Of a stretch of 31,044 nt of DNA, positions 1 through 9,691 are shown in pieces. Source of the DNA: an uncultured Roseateles sp. Its GTDB lineage: Bacteria; Pseudomonadota; Gammaproteobacteria; Burkholderiales; Burkholderiaceae. Location of the stretch: contig CAMPJJ010000068.1 in assembly GCA_946886855.1 (NCBI GenBank), positions 1-31,044 of the forward strand. Direction: 5' to 3'. The number at the start of each line of letters is the position of its first letter. The stretch's first letter is position 1. The notes beneath the pieces are model-generated. The model was not told where the DNA came from and made no database searches. It saw only the letters and a program-made list of their open reading frames with translations. Both the position numbers and the translations under genes were made by a program.

Positions 1-2102
<2,102 letters not shown>

Positions 2103-2148
2103 TCCGCCGATCCGACCGATCCGACCGATCCCCGCCAGGGGATCCCCC

Positions 2149-2182
2149 GCAACGCCGCGGCGCCTCCTCGCCGCGGCGTTGC
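2149..2182 (+). terminator. Strong hairpin terminator after the YDG exoprotein gene
   Basis: A perfect 14-bp stem (GCAACGCCGCGGCG with its reverse complement) encloses the 6-base loop CCTCCT, 46 bp after the TGA. It is followed only by a short CGTTT, so the U-tract is weak. Position and stem strength support transcript termination. The preceding bases 2101-2130 carry short GATCCGACC-type repeats. Confidence 0.7.
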
Positions 2183-2307
2183 CGTTTCCGGGCCCGGCAG
2201 CCGCCGGCGGGCGGCGGTCCGCCGGCCCTCCCCCAAAGTTTCGGGGATCGGCTCGCGCGTCGAAACGCCCTATGCTCGGCGCCTCCTCCGCGAGGTCCCC
2301 GACATCC

Positions 2308-3663
2308 ATGTCCGCTCCCACCGGCCTGTCGCTCCGCGCCCGCCTCTACCTGGTCCTGGGCCTGGCGCTCGCGTTGGTCGCGGCCTCGGCGCTGCTCGGC
2401 TGGTGGCAGTCGCAACGGCTGGCCGACATCGCGGAATCCCTCTATCAGGACCGCCTGGTCCCCGTCGACCTGCTGCGCGAACTCGAACACACGCTCGGTC
2501 CGCACCAGCTGGGCGCGCTGCTGTCCACCCCGGCGCAGCAGCCCGACGCCGCCAAGCTCGACGGCGCCGGACGGCGTCTCGCCGACTCGACGCGCCAGCT
2601 CTGGGCCCGCTACCTCGCCACGCGCCTGGCGCCGACGGAGCGCGCCCTCATCGCCCGCACCCAGCCGATGCTGGACCAGCTCTGGGCCGCCCTCGCCACG
2701 GGCCAGCCGCCGACGTCCGACACGCTGCGCGAGCTCAACCAACGCCGGCTCGCGACGATGCGGATGCTCGACGAGTTGATCGCCTTCCAGCTGAGCCAGG
2801 CCCGCGCCGACACCGAGCGCGCCCGGCAGACCGCCACCGACGCCGCGCACCTGGGCCTGTTGCTGGTGCTGCTGACCGGCGGCCTGTGCAGCGTCCTCGT
2901 CTGCACCGTCTGGACCCGCTACGACGACGAACGCCGCGTCAGCCAGGACGCGCGCGAGCGGCTGCAGCGGCTCTACGTCGCGCTGTCGCAGACCAACCAG
3001 CTCATCGTGCGCCGCGAGGCCGAGGCGTTCGACGACCTGCGCGCGGAGCAGCGCCTGTTCGAAGGGCTCTGCCGCATCTGCGTCGACACCGGCCACGCAC
3101 GCTTCGCGGCCGTGGTGCTGGTCGACGACGACCACTTCGAACGCGTCGCCGAGCACGGCCCGGGCGACCGTCTGATGCCCGGCGCGCCGCGCCGGTGGTC
3201 CCGCGACGCGCCCTTCGCGCGCAGCTCGATGGCGACGCGCGCGATCCTCGAGGGCAAGCACCAGGTGAGCAATCAGGCGCTCGAGGATCCGACCCTGGCC
3301 GCCACGGGCGCGCCGATGATCCCGCCCGGCGTGGAATCGATGGCGGCCTTCCCGCTGCGCCGCGGCGGCGAGGTCGTGGGCGCGATCAGCCTGCTCGCCG
3401 GCGAACGCGGCTATTTCGATCCGCAGGTGCTCGGCCTGATGGACGAGATGGCCGGCGACCTGTCCTTCGCGCTCGACCACCTGAAGCGCGAGCGCGATCA
3501 GGCGCGCGAGCTCGACGGCCTGCGCGACGCGCTGCGCCGCCACGAATCGAGCCTCATCGAGACCACGCCGGCGGCCTTCCGGCCCCCGATGCCGCCGGCT
3601 CCGACGGCGCCTGCGGCAGAATCGCCGGATGCAACTGATCAGTCTGAACACGGCCCGCGCTGA
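2308..3663 (+). CDS. Membrane sensor protein: periplasmic helical region plus cytoplasmic GAF domain
   Basis: 451 residues from ATG 2308. This start was chosen because it puts a hydrophobic segment at residues ~11-33, right after a short basic N-terminus; ATG 2272 is an alternative. Residues ~35-185 are helical and charged, like a four-helix-bundle ligand sensor. A second membrane segment lies at ~188-209, then a coiled-coil-like stretch with LSQTNQLIVRREAEAFDDL, then a GAF domain at ~240-400 containing the typical AFPLRRGGEVVGAISLLAG core. The coiled linker plus GAF is usually seen in front of GGDEF, EAL or kinase domains, but none follows: the tail is proline-rich and ends. It may signal through a partner or be an evolutionarily shortened sensor. 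The 3' end overlaps the next gene by 35 bp. Confidence 0.75.
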   Translation: MSAPTGLSLRARLYLVLGLALALVAASALLGWWQSQRLADIAESLYQDRLVPVDLLRELEHTLGPHQLGALLSTPAQQPDAAKLDGAGRRLADSTRQLWARYLATRLAPTERALIARTQPMLDQLWAALATGQPPTSDTLRELNQRRLATMRMLDELIAFQLSQARADTERARQTATDAAHLGLLLVLLTGGLCSVLVCTVWTRYDDERRVSQDARERLQRLYVALSQTNQLIVRREAEAFDDLRAEQRLFEGLCRICVDTGHARFAAVVLVDDDHFERVAEHGPGDRLMPGAPRRWSRDAPFARSSMATRAILEGKHQVSNQALEDPTLAATGAPMIPPGVESMAAFPLRRGGEVVGAISLLAGERGYFDPQVLGLMDEMAGDLSFALDHLKRERDQARELDGLRDALRRHESSLIETTPAAFRPPMPPAPTAPAAESPDATDQSEHGPR

Positions 3664-4195
3664 ACCGCTGCTCATCGACGGGCGCCCGGTCATGACGGGC
3701 ATCCGCAAGCGGCCGGTGGCGGGTGAGCTCGAGGTCCGGCCTCTCGGCCTGGACGGCGACGAGCAGGCCGATCCGAGCGTCCACGGCGGCCTGTCCAAGG
3801 CGGTCTACGCCTACCCGTCCGAGCACTACGCGTTCTGGCGCACCGTGCGCGCGCAGGCGCAGGCGGCCGGCTGGGACGACCCGCTGCCCTGGGGCGCGAT
3901 GGGCGAGAACCTGACGATCGCCGGCCTGGTCGAGGGCGACGCCTGGATCGGCGACGTGCTGGTCTTCCCGGACTGCGAGCTCGCCGTCAGCGAGCCGCGT
4001 TACCCGTGCTTCAAGTTCAACGCGGTGATGGGCTTCAACAAGGCCGCGAAGATGATGACGCAGAGCGGCTGGTGCGGCTTCTACCTCGCGGTGCGGCAGC
4101 CCGGCACGATCGCGGCCGGGCAGGCCTTCACCGTGCGCCCCGGCCCGCGCGAAGTCTCCATCGCGGAGATCTTCCGGGCGAAGAGGCAGCGCTGA
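3629..4195 (+). CDS. MOSC domain-containing protein (YiiM-like)
   Basis: 188 residues. The sequence shows the MOSC hallmarks: VHGGLSKAVYAYP near the N-terminus, GAMGENLTIAGL in the middle, and the conserved cysteine in EPRYPCFKF (Cys127), the presumed molybdenum-cofactor sulfur/Mo ligand. The length and the order of motifs resemble YiiM-type proteins, which help detoxify N-hydroxylated bases and amines with the molybdenum cofactor; the exact substrate here is inferred. It starts at ATG 3629 inside the end of the GAF-sensor gene, in another frame, so the two are probably co-transcribed and translationally linked. It converges on the Old Yellow Enzyme gene across a long inverted repeat. Confidence 0.85.
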   Translation: MQLISLNTARAEPLLIDGRPVMTGIRKRPVAGELEVRPLGLDGDEQADPSVHGGLSKAVYAYPSEHYAFWRTVRAQAQAAGWDDPLPWGAMGENLTIAGLVEGDAWIGDVLVFPDCELAVSEPRYPCFKFNAVMGFNKAAKMMTQSGWCGFYLAVRQPGTIAAGQAFTVRPGPREVSIAEIFRAKRQR

Positions 4196-4210
4196 CGAAC
4201 GGCGATCGCG

Positions 4211-4285
4211 GCGGAAGCCGGTGCCCCTCGTCACTCCAGCGCCTGCGCCTGCTCGGCAGTCGTTCCGAGGGGTACCGGCTTGCGC
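4211..4285. repeat. Long imperfect inverted repeat at a convergent junction (element A)
   Basis: Arms 4211-4230 and 4266-4285 match at 18 of 20 positions around a 35-base spacer. The core AAGCCGGTGCCCC is shared with element B at 7827-7902. It lies between two converging genes and could end transcription in both directions, although no U-tract is present. Confidence 0.7.
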
Positions 4286-4312
4286 CGCTCCGACCGAGGA
4301 CTGCCGTCTGGG

Positions 4313-5389
4313 TCAGTCCGCCAGCGCCGGGTAGTCGGTGTAGCCCTCGGCGCCACCGCCGTACATCGTGGCCGAATGGGCTTTCTGCAGCGGGGCGTTG
4401 AGCTTCAGCCGGCGCACCAGGTCCGGGTTGGAGATGAAGCTGCGGCCGAAGGCCACCGCGTCGGCATGCCCCTTGGCGACGGCGTCGATCGCCATCTCGC
4501 GGGTGTAGCCGTTGTTGGCGATGTAGACACCCTTGAAGCGCTCGCGCAGCGCGTCGTAGTCGAACGGCGCGACATCGCGCGGACCGCCGGTGTGGCCCTC
4601 GATGACATGCAGGAACGCCAGCTTCATCGGCGACAGCTGCTCCACCACGTAGTTGAAGAGCTTCTGCGCATCGCTGTCCTGTCCCGCATCGTTGACCGGC
4701 GTGACCGGCGACAGGCGCAGGCCGGTGCGGTCGGCGCCGATCGCGCCGGCGATGGCCGTCATCACTTCGAGCAGCAGGCGCGCGCGGTTCTCGATCGAGC
4801 CGCCGTACGCGTCGGCGCGATCGTTGACGCTGTCGCGCAGGAACTGGTCCAGCAGGTAGCCGTTGGCGCCATGAACCTCGACGGCGTCGAAGCCTGCCTC
4901 CATCGCCGCCTTCGCCGCATGGGCGTAGGACTGGACGACACCGGGCAGTTCCTCGAGCTTCAGCGCGCGCGGCGCCGCGACGTCGACGAAGCCGTCCTTG
5001 GTGAAGGTCTTGCTGTGGGCCTGACGGTCCGTGGCCGACAGCGGCTTGGCGCCGTCGGGCTGGAAGTCGGCGTGGGAGATGCGGCCCACGTGCCACAGCT
5101 GCACGGCGATCTTGCCGCCGGCCTCATGGACGGCCTGCGTCACCTGCTTCCAGGCGGCGATCTGTCCGGGCGAATAGATCCCGGGCGTGTCGAGGTAGCC
5201 CTGGCCTTCCGGCGTGATCTGCGCGCCCTCGCTGATGATCAGACCGGCGCTGGCGCGCTGGCGGTAGTACTCGACCGCCAGCGGTCCCGGCACCAGGCCG
5301 ACCGAGCGGTTGCGGGTGAGCGGCGCCATGACGACGCGGTTGGCCAGCGAGACGGCGCCGACTTGCAGGGGATCGAAGAGACTGGGCAT
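4313..5389 (-). CDS. Old Yellow Enzyme family alkene reductase (NemA-like)
   Basis: 358 residues, the normal size for the family. This is an FMN-dependent TIM-barrel reductase of activated C=C bonds such as N-ethylmaleimide, enals and nitro compounds, using NAD(P)H, and is cytoplasmic. Diagnostic stretches: an N-terminal FDPLQVGAVSLANRVVMAPLTRNR, QLWHVGRISH, the active-site/FMN region VEVHGANGYLLDQFLRDSVN followed by YGGSIENRARLLLE, and the late FMN-phosphate-binding region VAFGRSFISNPDLVRRL. The start at 5389 gives the usual MPSLFDPL beginning. It stands alone and is divergent from the beta-helix gene. The name nemA fits, but substrates cannot be read from sequence. Confidence 0.92.
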   Translation of the reverse strand: MPSLFDPLQVGAVSLANRVVMAPLTRNRSVGLVPGPLAVEYYRQRASAGLIISEGAQITPEGQGYLDTPGIYSPGQIAAWKQVTQAVHEAGGKIAVQLWHVGRISHADFQPDGAKPLSATDRQAHSKTFTKDGFVDVAAPRALKLEELPGVVQSYAHAAKAAMEAGFDAVEVHGANGYLLDQFLRDSVNDRADAYGGSIENRARLLLEVMTAIAGAIGADRTGLRLSPVTPVNDAGQDSDAQKLFNYVVEQLSPMKLAFLHVIEGHTGGPRDVAPFDYDALRERFKGVYIANNGYTREMAIDAVAKGHADAVAFGRSFISNPDLVRRLKLNAPLQKAHSATMYGGGAEGYTDYPALAD

Positions 5390-5555
5390 GACGATGTCGA
5401 AGATGCAGAAGGGTGTGAAGGGAGCCCGGAGGGGGTGCCGGGCCAGGATGGGACGCAGCTTAGCGAGCCCACCCGGCCTTCGCAGCGCCTAGGCGACAGC
5501 CCGGATGCCGGCTGGGGCCTTGCGCCGCCTTCACGGCCGGCCCGTAACGCTTGGC

Positions 5556-5561
5556 TACACT
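5556..5561 (+). promoter_or_regulatory. Candidate -10 box (TACACT) upstream of the beta-helix gene
   Basis: TACACT lies 78 bp before the ATG at 5640 in the 250-bp divergent region between the reductase and the beta-helix gene. The nearest -35-like TTCACG (5530-5535) is spaced too far (20 bp), so this is weak. Confidence 0.25.
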
Positions 5562-5639
5562 CGCCCGGCTGCCTGGGGACGCCGTCCCCGACTCCGTGCG
5601 GCGTCCCCCTCCTCCACCGCCCGACTCGGGAGCCTGTCG

Positions 5640-6863
5640 ATGCCCTCTGGTTCCTCGCTCTCCCCGCTTGACGCCTGGCTGCGCGCACCGCGCACCGACA
5701 TCGGCCGCCGCCGCCTGCTGCAGGCCGGCGCCGCGGTGGCGCTGCCGCCCTGGCTGCTGCCGGTCCAGGCCCAGCGAGGCGGTGCCTCCGGCGCCGTGAT
5801 GCACGTCGGGCCGGACCATCCGGTGAAGACGCTGGCGGCCGCCGCCGCGCAGGCGAAGGCCGGCATGACGATCGAGGTGCAGGCGGGCGACTACACCGGC
5901 GACGTCGCGGTCTGGCCGCAGGACGACCTGACGATGCGCGCCGTCGGCGGGCGCGTGCGGATGCTGGCCAAGGGCGCGCATGCGCAGGGCAAGGGGATCT
6001 TCGTCACGACCGGCAAGCGGATGACGATCGAGGGCTTCGACTTCGTCGGCGCGCGCGTGCCGGACCGCAACGGCGCGGGCATCCGCCTGGAGCGCGGTTC
6101 GCTCACCTTGCGGGACTGCCGCTTCCAGGACAACGAGAACGGCCTGCTGGCCGGCAACGACGCGAGCATCGAGCTGCGCATCGACGGCTGCGACTTCGGC
6201 CCGATCGCGCCCGGCGAAGGCCGCACCCACACCTGCTACGTCGGCGCGATCGGCAAGCTGTCGGTGGTGGGGAGCTACTTCCACCACGGCGCGTCGGGGC
6301 ATCTGCTGAAGTCCCGCGCGGCGGTGAACCACGTCTTCTACAACCGCCTGACCGACGAGACCGGCCGCGCGAGCTTCGAGCTCGAGTTCCCCAACGGCGG
6401 TGTGGCGCTGGTGATGGGCAACGTGATCCAGCAGAGCCCGTCGAGCGAGAACTACCACCTGATCGCCTACGGCAGCGAAGGCCTGCCCCACCGCCGCAAC
6501 GAGCTGCACCTGGTCAACAACACGCTGGTCGACCGGCGCCAGGCGGGCGGGGTCTACCTGCGCATGGCGCAGCAGGCGCAGAAGCTGCGGCTGATCAACA
6601 ACCTGCTGTGCGGCAAGCACGAGCTGCCGGCGGGTCCGGACCGCGAGCAGCACCACAACTACTTCGTCGAGCTGGACAGCTTCGTCGACGCCGACCGCTA
6701 CGACTTCCGCCTGCGGCCGGACTCGCCGCTGATCGGACGCGCCGTGGACGCGGGCACGGTCGACGGGCAGGTGCTCAAGCCGTCGATGCAGTACCAGCAT
6801 CCGTGCGGGCTCAAGGAAGTGCCGGCGGGGACGGCGTATTCGCCGGGGGCGTTCCAGGTCTGA
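5640..6863 (+). CDS. Tat-exported right-handed parallel beta-helix protein
   Basis: 407 residues from ATG 5640. This start was chosen because it gives a twin-arginine leader: GRRRLLQAG at residues ~22-30, a hydrophobic segment, and an AQA-type cleavage region near residue 45. The mature part has the rhythm of short beta strands and turns seen in parallel beta-helices: repeated IEG/LRD/NTL/NNLL phrases, Asn ladders such as LVNNTLVD and LINNLLCG, and a late DFRLRPDSPLIGRAVDAG motif common in polysaccharide lyase-like and 'right-handed beta-helix repeat' proteins. A role in binding or cleaving polysaccharide in the periplasm is plausible but not shown; I see no unambiguous catalytic set. Export by Tat suggests folding in the cytoplasm, perhaps with a cofactor or metal. 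Confidence 0.8.
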   Translation: MPSGSSLSPLDAWLRAPRTDIGRRRLLQAGAAVALPPWLLPVQAQRGGASGAVMHVGPDHPVKTLAAAAAQAKAGMTIEVQAGDYTGDVAVWPQDDLTMRAVGGRVRMLAKGAHAQGKGIFVTTGKRMTIEGFDFVGARVPDRNGAGIRLERGSLTLRDCRFQDNENGLLAGNDASIELRIDGCDFGPIAPGEGRTHTCYVGAIGKLSVVGSYFHHGASGHLLKSRAAVNHVFYNRLTDETGRASFELEFPNGGVALVMGNVIQQSPSSENYHLIAYGSEGLPHRRNELHLVNNTLVDRRQAGGVYLRMAQQAQKLRLINNLLCGKHELPAGPDREQHHNYFVELDSFVDADRYDFRLRPDSPLIGRAVDAGTVDGQVLKPSMQYQHPCGLKEVPAGTAYSPGAFQV

Positions 6864-6911
6864 GGCCGATGGCCAGCGGACTGGCGGCCCGCACCGGGTA
6901 CAGTGCCGGAC

Positions 6912-7766
6912 ATGCTCGCTTATCGACACGCCTTCCACGCCGGCAACCATGCCGACGTGCTCAAACACCTGGTGCTGGCCGAGGTCCTCCGCTACATGGG
7001 GGAAAAGGACAAGCCCTACACGCTGGTGGACACCCACGCCGGCGCCGGCGGCTACGCCCTCGACGGCCGCTACGCCCAGAAGAACGCCGAACACGCCGGC
7101 GGCATCGCCGCCCTCTACGCGCGCAAGGACCTGCCCGAAGCGCTGCAGCAGTACGTCCAGCTGGTGCATGACTTCAACCCTGGCAAGAAGCTCGAGCAGT
7201 ACCCGGGCTCGCCGGCCATCGCGCGCATGCTGATGCGCTTCGACGACCGCCTGCGCTGCTATGAGCTGCACGGCACCGACCACCGCATCCTCGCCAGCTA
7301 CCTCGAGGACCGCGCCAACACGCAGGTCCTGCAGCAGGATGGTTTCGCGTCGCTGAAGGCCGAACTGCCGCCGCCGTCGCGCCGCGGCGTCGTGCTGATG
7401 GATCCGTCCTATGAGATCAAGGCCGACTACGGCAAGGTCGTCGCCGCGCTGCGCGAGGCGCTGCAACGCTTCGCCGACGGCACGATCGCGATCTGGTATC
7501 CGCAGCTGCAGACCGTGGAGTCCGCGCAGCTCGTGCAGCGCCTGAAGTCGGCGTCCGAGCCCATCGCCAAGAAGGGCTGGCTGCACGTGCGCCTGACCGT
7601 CACGCAGGCCGACGAGCGCGGCTTCGGCATGATGGGCAGCGGCATGTTCGTCGTGAACCCGCCGTTCGTGCTCCACGACAAGCTGGCCGAATGCCTGCCC
7701 ACGCTGGTGGACACGCTCGGCCAGTACGACGACGCCAACTACCTGCTCGAACAGCAGACCGCCTGA
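6912..7766 (+). CDS. rlmJ: 23S rRNA (adenine(2030)-N6)-methyltransferase RlmJ
   Basis: 284 residues (family ~280). The N-terminus MLAYRHAFHAGNHADVLKH is the family signature, with Tyr4 and His6 kept. SAM-binding residues appear in LVDTHAGAGGY. The catalytic motif IV reads DPSYE at residues 164-168, where the usual form is DPPYE. Later family motifs include FADGTIAIWYPQ and the terminal-half SGMFVVNPPF. ATG 6912 is preferred over GTG 6903 because it yields the canonical start. A TACAGT box ends only 7 bases before that ATG, so a very short leader is possible if it is a promoter. The enzyme methylates A2030 of 23S rRNA during ribosome assembly. The gene is monocistronic and converges on the oxidoreductase gene across element B. 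Confidence 0.95.
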   Translation: MLAYRHAFHAGNHADVLKHLVLAEVLRYMGEKDKPYTLVDTHAGAGGYALDGRYAQKNAEHAGGIAALYARKDLPEALQQYVQLVHDFNPGKKLEQYPGSPAIARMLMRFDDRLRCYELHGTDHRILASYLEDRANTQVLQQDGFASLKAELPPPSRRGVVLMDPSYEIKADYGKVVAALREALQRFADGTIAIWYPQLQTVESAQLVQRLKSASEPIAKKGWLHVRLTVTQADERGFGMMGSGMFVVNPPFVLHDKLAECLPTLVDTLGQYDDANYLLEQQTA

Positions 7767-7826
7767 TCCCCTGAAACGCACCGTAGCGCTCCGTCGCGCG
7801 CTCACACGAAGTCCTCGTTCGGAGCG

Positions 7827-7902
7827 GCGGATGCCGGTGCCCCCGGGAGCGAATTCCGAGCGGCGAGGAGGAGATTGAGCGGACGGGGGCACCGGCATCC
7901 GC
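7827..7902. repeat. Perfect 19-bp inverted repeat at a convergent junction (element B)
   Basis: Arms 7827-7845 (GCGGATGCCGGTGCCCCCG) and 7884-7902 are exact reverse complements around a 38-base spacer. Its core is shared with element A (4211-4285), and both lie between converging genes. It is likely a dispersed intergenic palindrome that may serve as a two-way terminator. Confidence 0.8.
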
Positions 7903-7920
7903 TGCGATCCCGGTCCTCGA

Positions 7921-8562
7921 TCAATACCCGACGGTGAAGCGCCGACGGATGTGCTGCGGGCGTTCCAGCTCGTCCACGATCGCGACGGCCAGATCGGCCG
8001 TCGACACATGCGCCGGGCCGTTGGCGTCCATCACCGGCGTGTCCAGGCTGACGCGGTAGCTGCCGCGGCGCTCGCCCGGTTCCAGGTGCGGGGCGGGCGA
8101 CAGGAAGGTCCAGTCGAGGGACGACTCCAGGCGGATCAGGTTCAGCGCTTCGCGCGCGGCCAGCGCGCCCTGCTTCCACTGGTCCGGGAATTCCGGCAGG
8201 TCGACGATCTGCACCCCGGGCGCCGCATACAGGCTGCCCGCGCCGCCGACCACCAGCAGGCGCTTCACGCCGGCGCGCTTGACGCCGCCGTAGATCGCGC
8301 GGGTGCCTGCCAGGAATTCGGTGTGGATGTCCGGCACCGACCAGCCCGGGTTGTAGGCGCTGACGACCGCATCCACGCCTTCCACGGCGGCGGCGACCTG
8401 GTCCGCCTGCTGCGCGTCGGCCTTCACCACGGTCAGGCCGGCACGGGCGTCCAGCTTGGCCGGATCGCGCGCCAGGGCAACGACCTGGTGGCCGCGGGAC
8501 AGCAGTTCCTGGAGCACTTCCTTGCCGACAAAGCCGGTCGGTCCGATCAGGGCGACTTTCAT
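7921..8562 (-). CDS. NAD(P)-binding oxidoreductase, NmrA/YwnB-like short atypical SDR
   Basis: 213 residues. It begins MKVALIGPTGFVGKEVLQELLSRG, a Rossmann fold with a GxTGxxG nucleotide-binding loop, followed by VVALARDPAKL and later VVGGAGSLYA, the pattern of short NAD(H)-binding epimerase/NmrA-like proteins of the YwnB type. Such proteins act as small reductases or redox sensors; the substrate is unknown. It is divergent from the LysR gene at 8714, and the 151-bp gap contains a candidate promoter with a dyad, so LysR control is likely. The region upstream of the ATG contains GGGGATTC rather than a clear Shine-Dalgarno sequence. Confidence 0.85.
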   Translation of the reverse strand: MKVALIGPTGFVGKEVLQELLSRGHQVVALARDPAKLDARAGLTVVKADAQQADQVAAAVEGVDAVVSAYNPGWSVPDIHTEFLAGTRAIYGGVKRAGVKRLLVVGGAGSLYAAPGVQIVDLPEFPDQWKQGALAAREALNLIRLESSLDWTFLSPAPHLEPGERRGSYRVSLDTPVMDANGPAHVSTADLAVAIVDELERPQHIRRRFTVGY

Positions 8563-8637
8563 GGGGATTCCTTTCGAGGGGGTTTCGCGGAGTTCCGAGG
8601 ATTCGGAGGCGGCGACGACGGTGTCGCCATGGGAGAG

Positions 8638-8668
8638 ACTGTAGGAACTTCACAATCGCCACAGAAGT
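8638..8668 (-). promoter_or_regulatory. Candidate promoter and LysR-type operator between the divergent genes
   Basis: Read on the minus strand, TACAGT (8638-8643) is a -10 candidate with TTCTGT (8661-8666) 17 bp upstream as a poor -35. A short dyad, ACTTC (8647-8651) and GAAGT (8664-8668), spaced by 12 bases, overlaps the promoter, as a LysR-type binding site would. The leader to the ATG at 8562 would be about 70 bases. Confidence 0.35.
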
Positions 8669-8713
8669 CCTCAGAATCCGACTCCATTCTTTAGACGATC
8701 TACACAATTCCCG

Positions 8714-9676
8714 ATGCTGGACCAACTCCGCCGCATGGCCGTGCTCGCGACCGTCGTCGAACAGGGCAGCCTGGTCGCGGCGGCGCGGCAGTTGCAGACC
8801 ACGACTTCCGCCGTCAGCCAGCAGCTGCGCGCGCTGGAGCGCGACATGGGCGTGACGCTGCTGCATCGATCGACCCGACGCCTCAGCCTGACGCCCGCCG
8901 GCGAACGTTTCGTGCAGGGCTGCCAGGCGATGCTGGCCGCCGCGCGCGACGCGCAGACCCAGCTGCACCACCTGCGCGACGCGCCCGAAGGCGAACTGCG
9001 CGTCAGCGCCCCGGTCGGCGCCGCGCGGCAGATCGGACCGGCGCTGGCGCCGCTGCTGGCGGCCCACCCGGGCATGAGCCTGCACCTGGAGGTCGACGAC
9101 GGCTTCACCGACCTCGTCGCCAAGCGCATCGACCTGGCCGTGCGCTTCGGCCGTCTGCCCGACAGCAACTGGGTCGCGCAGCGCATCGGGCAGCGGACGG
9201 TGGGCCTCTATGCCGCACCGGCCTATCTGGCGAGGCGCGGCGTGCCCACCTCGATGTCGGACCTGACGCGGCACGACTGGGTGTTCCTGCGCTCGGACAC
9301 CGGCACGATCCGCAACCTCTCCCTGGTCGGCCCCGACGGCCGCGAGGAGGTGCTGCGCATCGATCCGCGCGCCAGCAGCAACAACCAGCTCAGCCTGCAG
9401 CAGTTCTGCGAGGCCGGCATCGGACTGGCGTTCCTCAGCGCGGAGGACGTCGAGGAGTCGCAGTCCCAGGGCCGCCTCCTGCCGCTGCTGCCGGGCTGGT
9501 CGCTGCCGATGCTGCCGGTCTACGTGATGACGCCGCAGCGCGACGCGCAGCCGGCCAAGGTGCGGCATGCGATCGAGGCGCTCGCCCAGGCGTTTGCCGG
9601 CTCGACCTCCTCGGCGTCTGCCGTCTCCGCGACCCCTGCCGGGTCCGCGGCGGCATCGGCGCCTGACCGCCATTGA
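8714..9676 (+). CDS. LysR family transcriptional regulator
   Basis: 320 residues (typical 290-330). The N-terminal winged helix-turn-helix reads FATVVEQGSLVAAARQLQ-like, then TTSAVSQQLRALERDMGVTLLHRSTRRLSLTPAG, the classical LysR DNA-binding signature. The remaining ~230 residues form a LysR substrate-binding domain, with LRVSAPVGAARQIGPALAPLL and FCEAGIGLAFLS. The tail after residue ~295 is Ala/Ser-rich. It is divergent from the NmrA-like oxidoreductase, the usual arrangement for a LysR regulator and its target; the effector molecule is unknown. An AraC gene follows 15 bp downstream on the same strand. Confidence 0.93.
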   Translation: MLDQLRRMAVLATVVEQGSLVAAARQLQTTTSAVSQQLRALERDMGVTLLHRSTRRLSLTPAGERFVQGCQAMLAAARDAQTQLHHLRDAPEGELRVSAPVGAARQIGPALAPLLAAHPGMSLHLEVDDGFTDLVAKRIDLAVRFGRLPDSNWVAQRIGQRTVGLYAAPAYLARRGVPTSMSDLTRHDWVFLRSDTGTIRNLSLVGPDGREEVLRIDPRASSNNQLSLQQFCEAGIGLAFLSAEDVEESQSQGRLLPLLPGWSLPMLPVYVMTPQRDAQPAKVRHAIEALAQAFAGSTSSASAVSATPAGSAAASAPDRH

Positions 9677-9691
9677 CCGGGAACGCCCACC

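Noticed and set aside
4280..5671. 463-codon plus-strand open frame opposite the Old Yellow Enzyme gene
   Set aside because: Antisense shadow of a well-recognised enzyme; the translation has the Arg/His/Val-rich look of reversed codons.
5460..8009. 849-codon minus-strand frame across the beta-helix and rlmJ genes
   Set aside because: It spans two real plus-strand genes and an inverted repeat, and has no family features.
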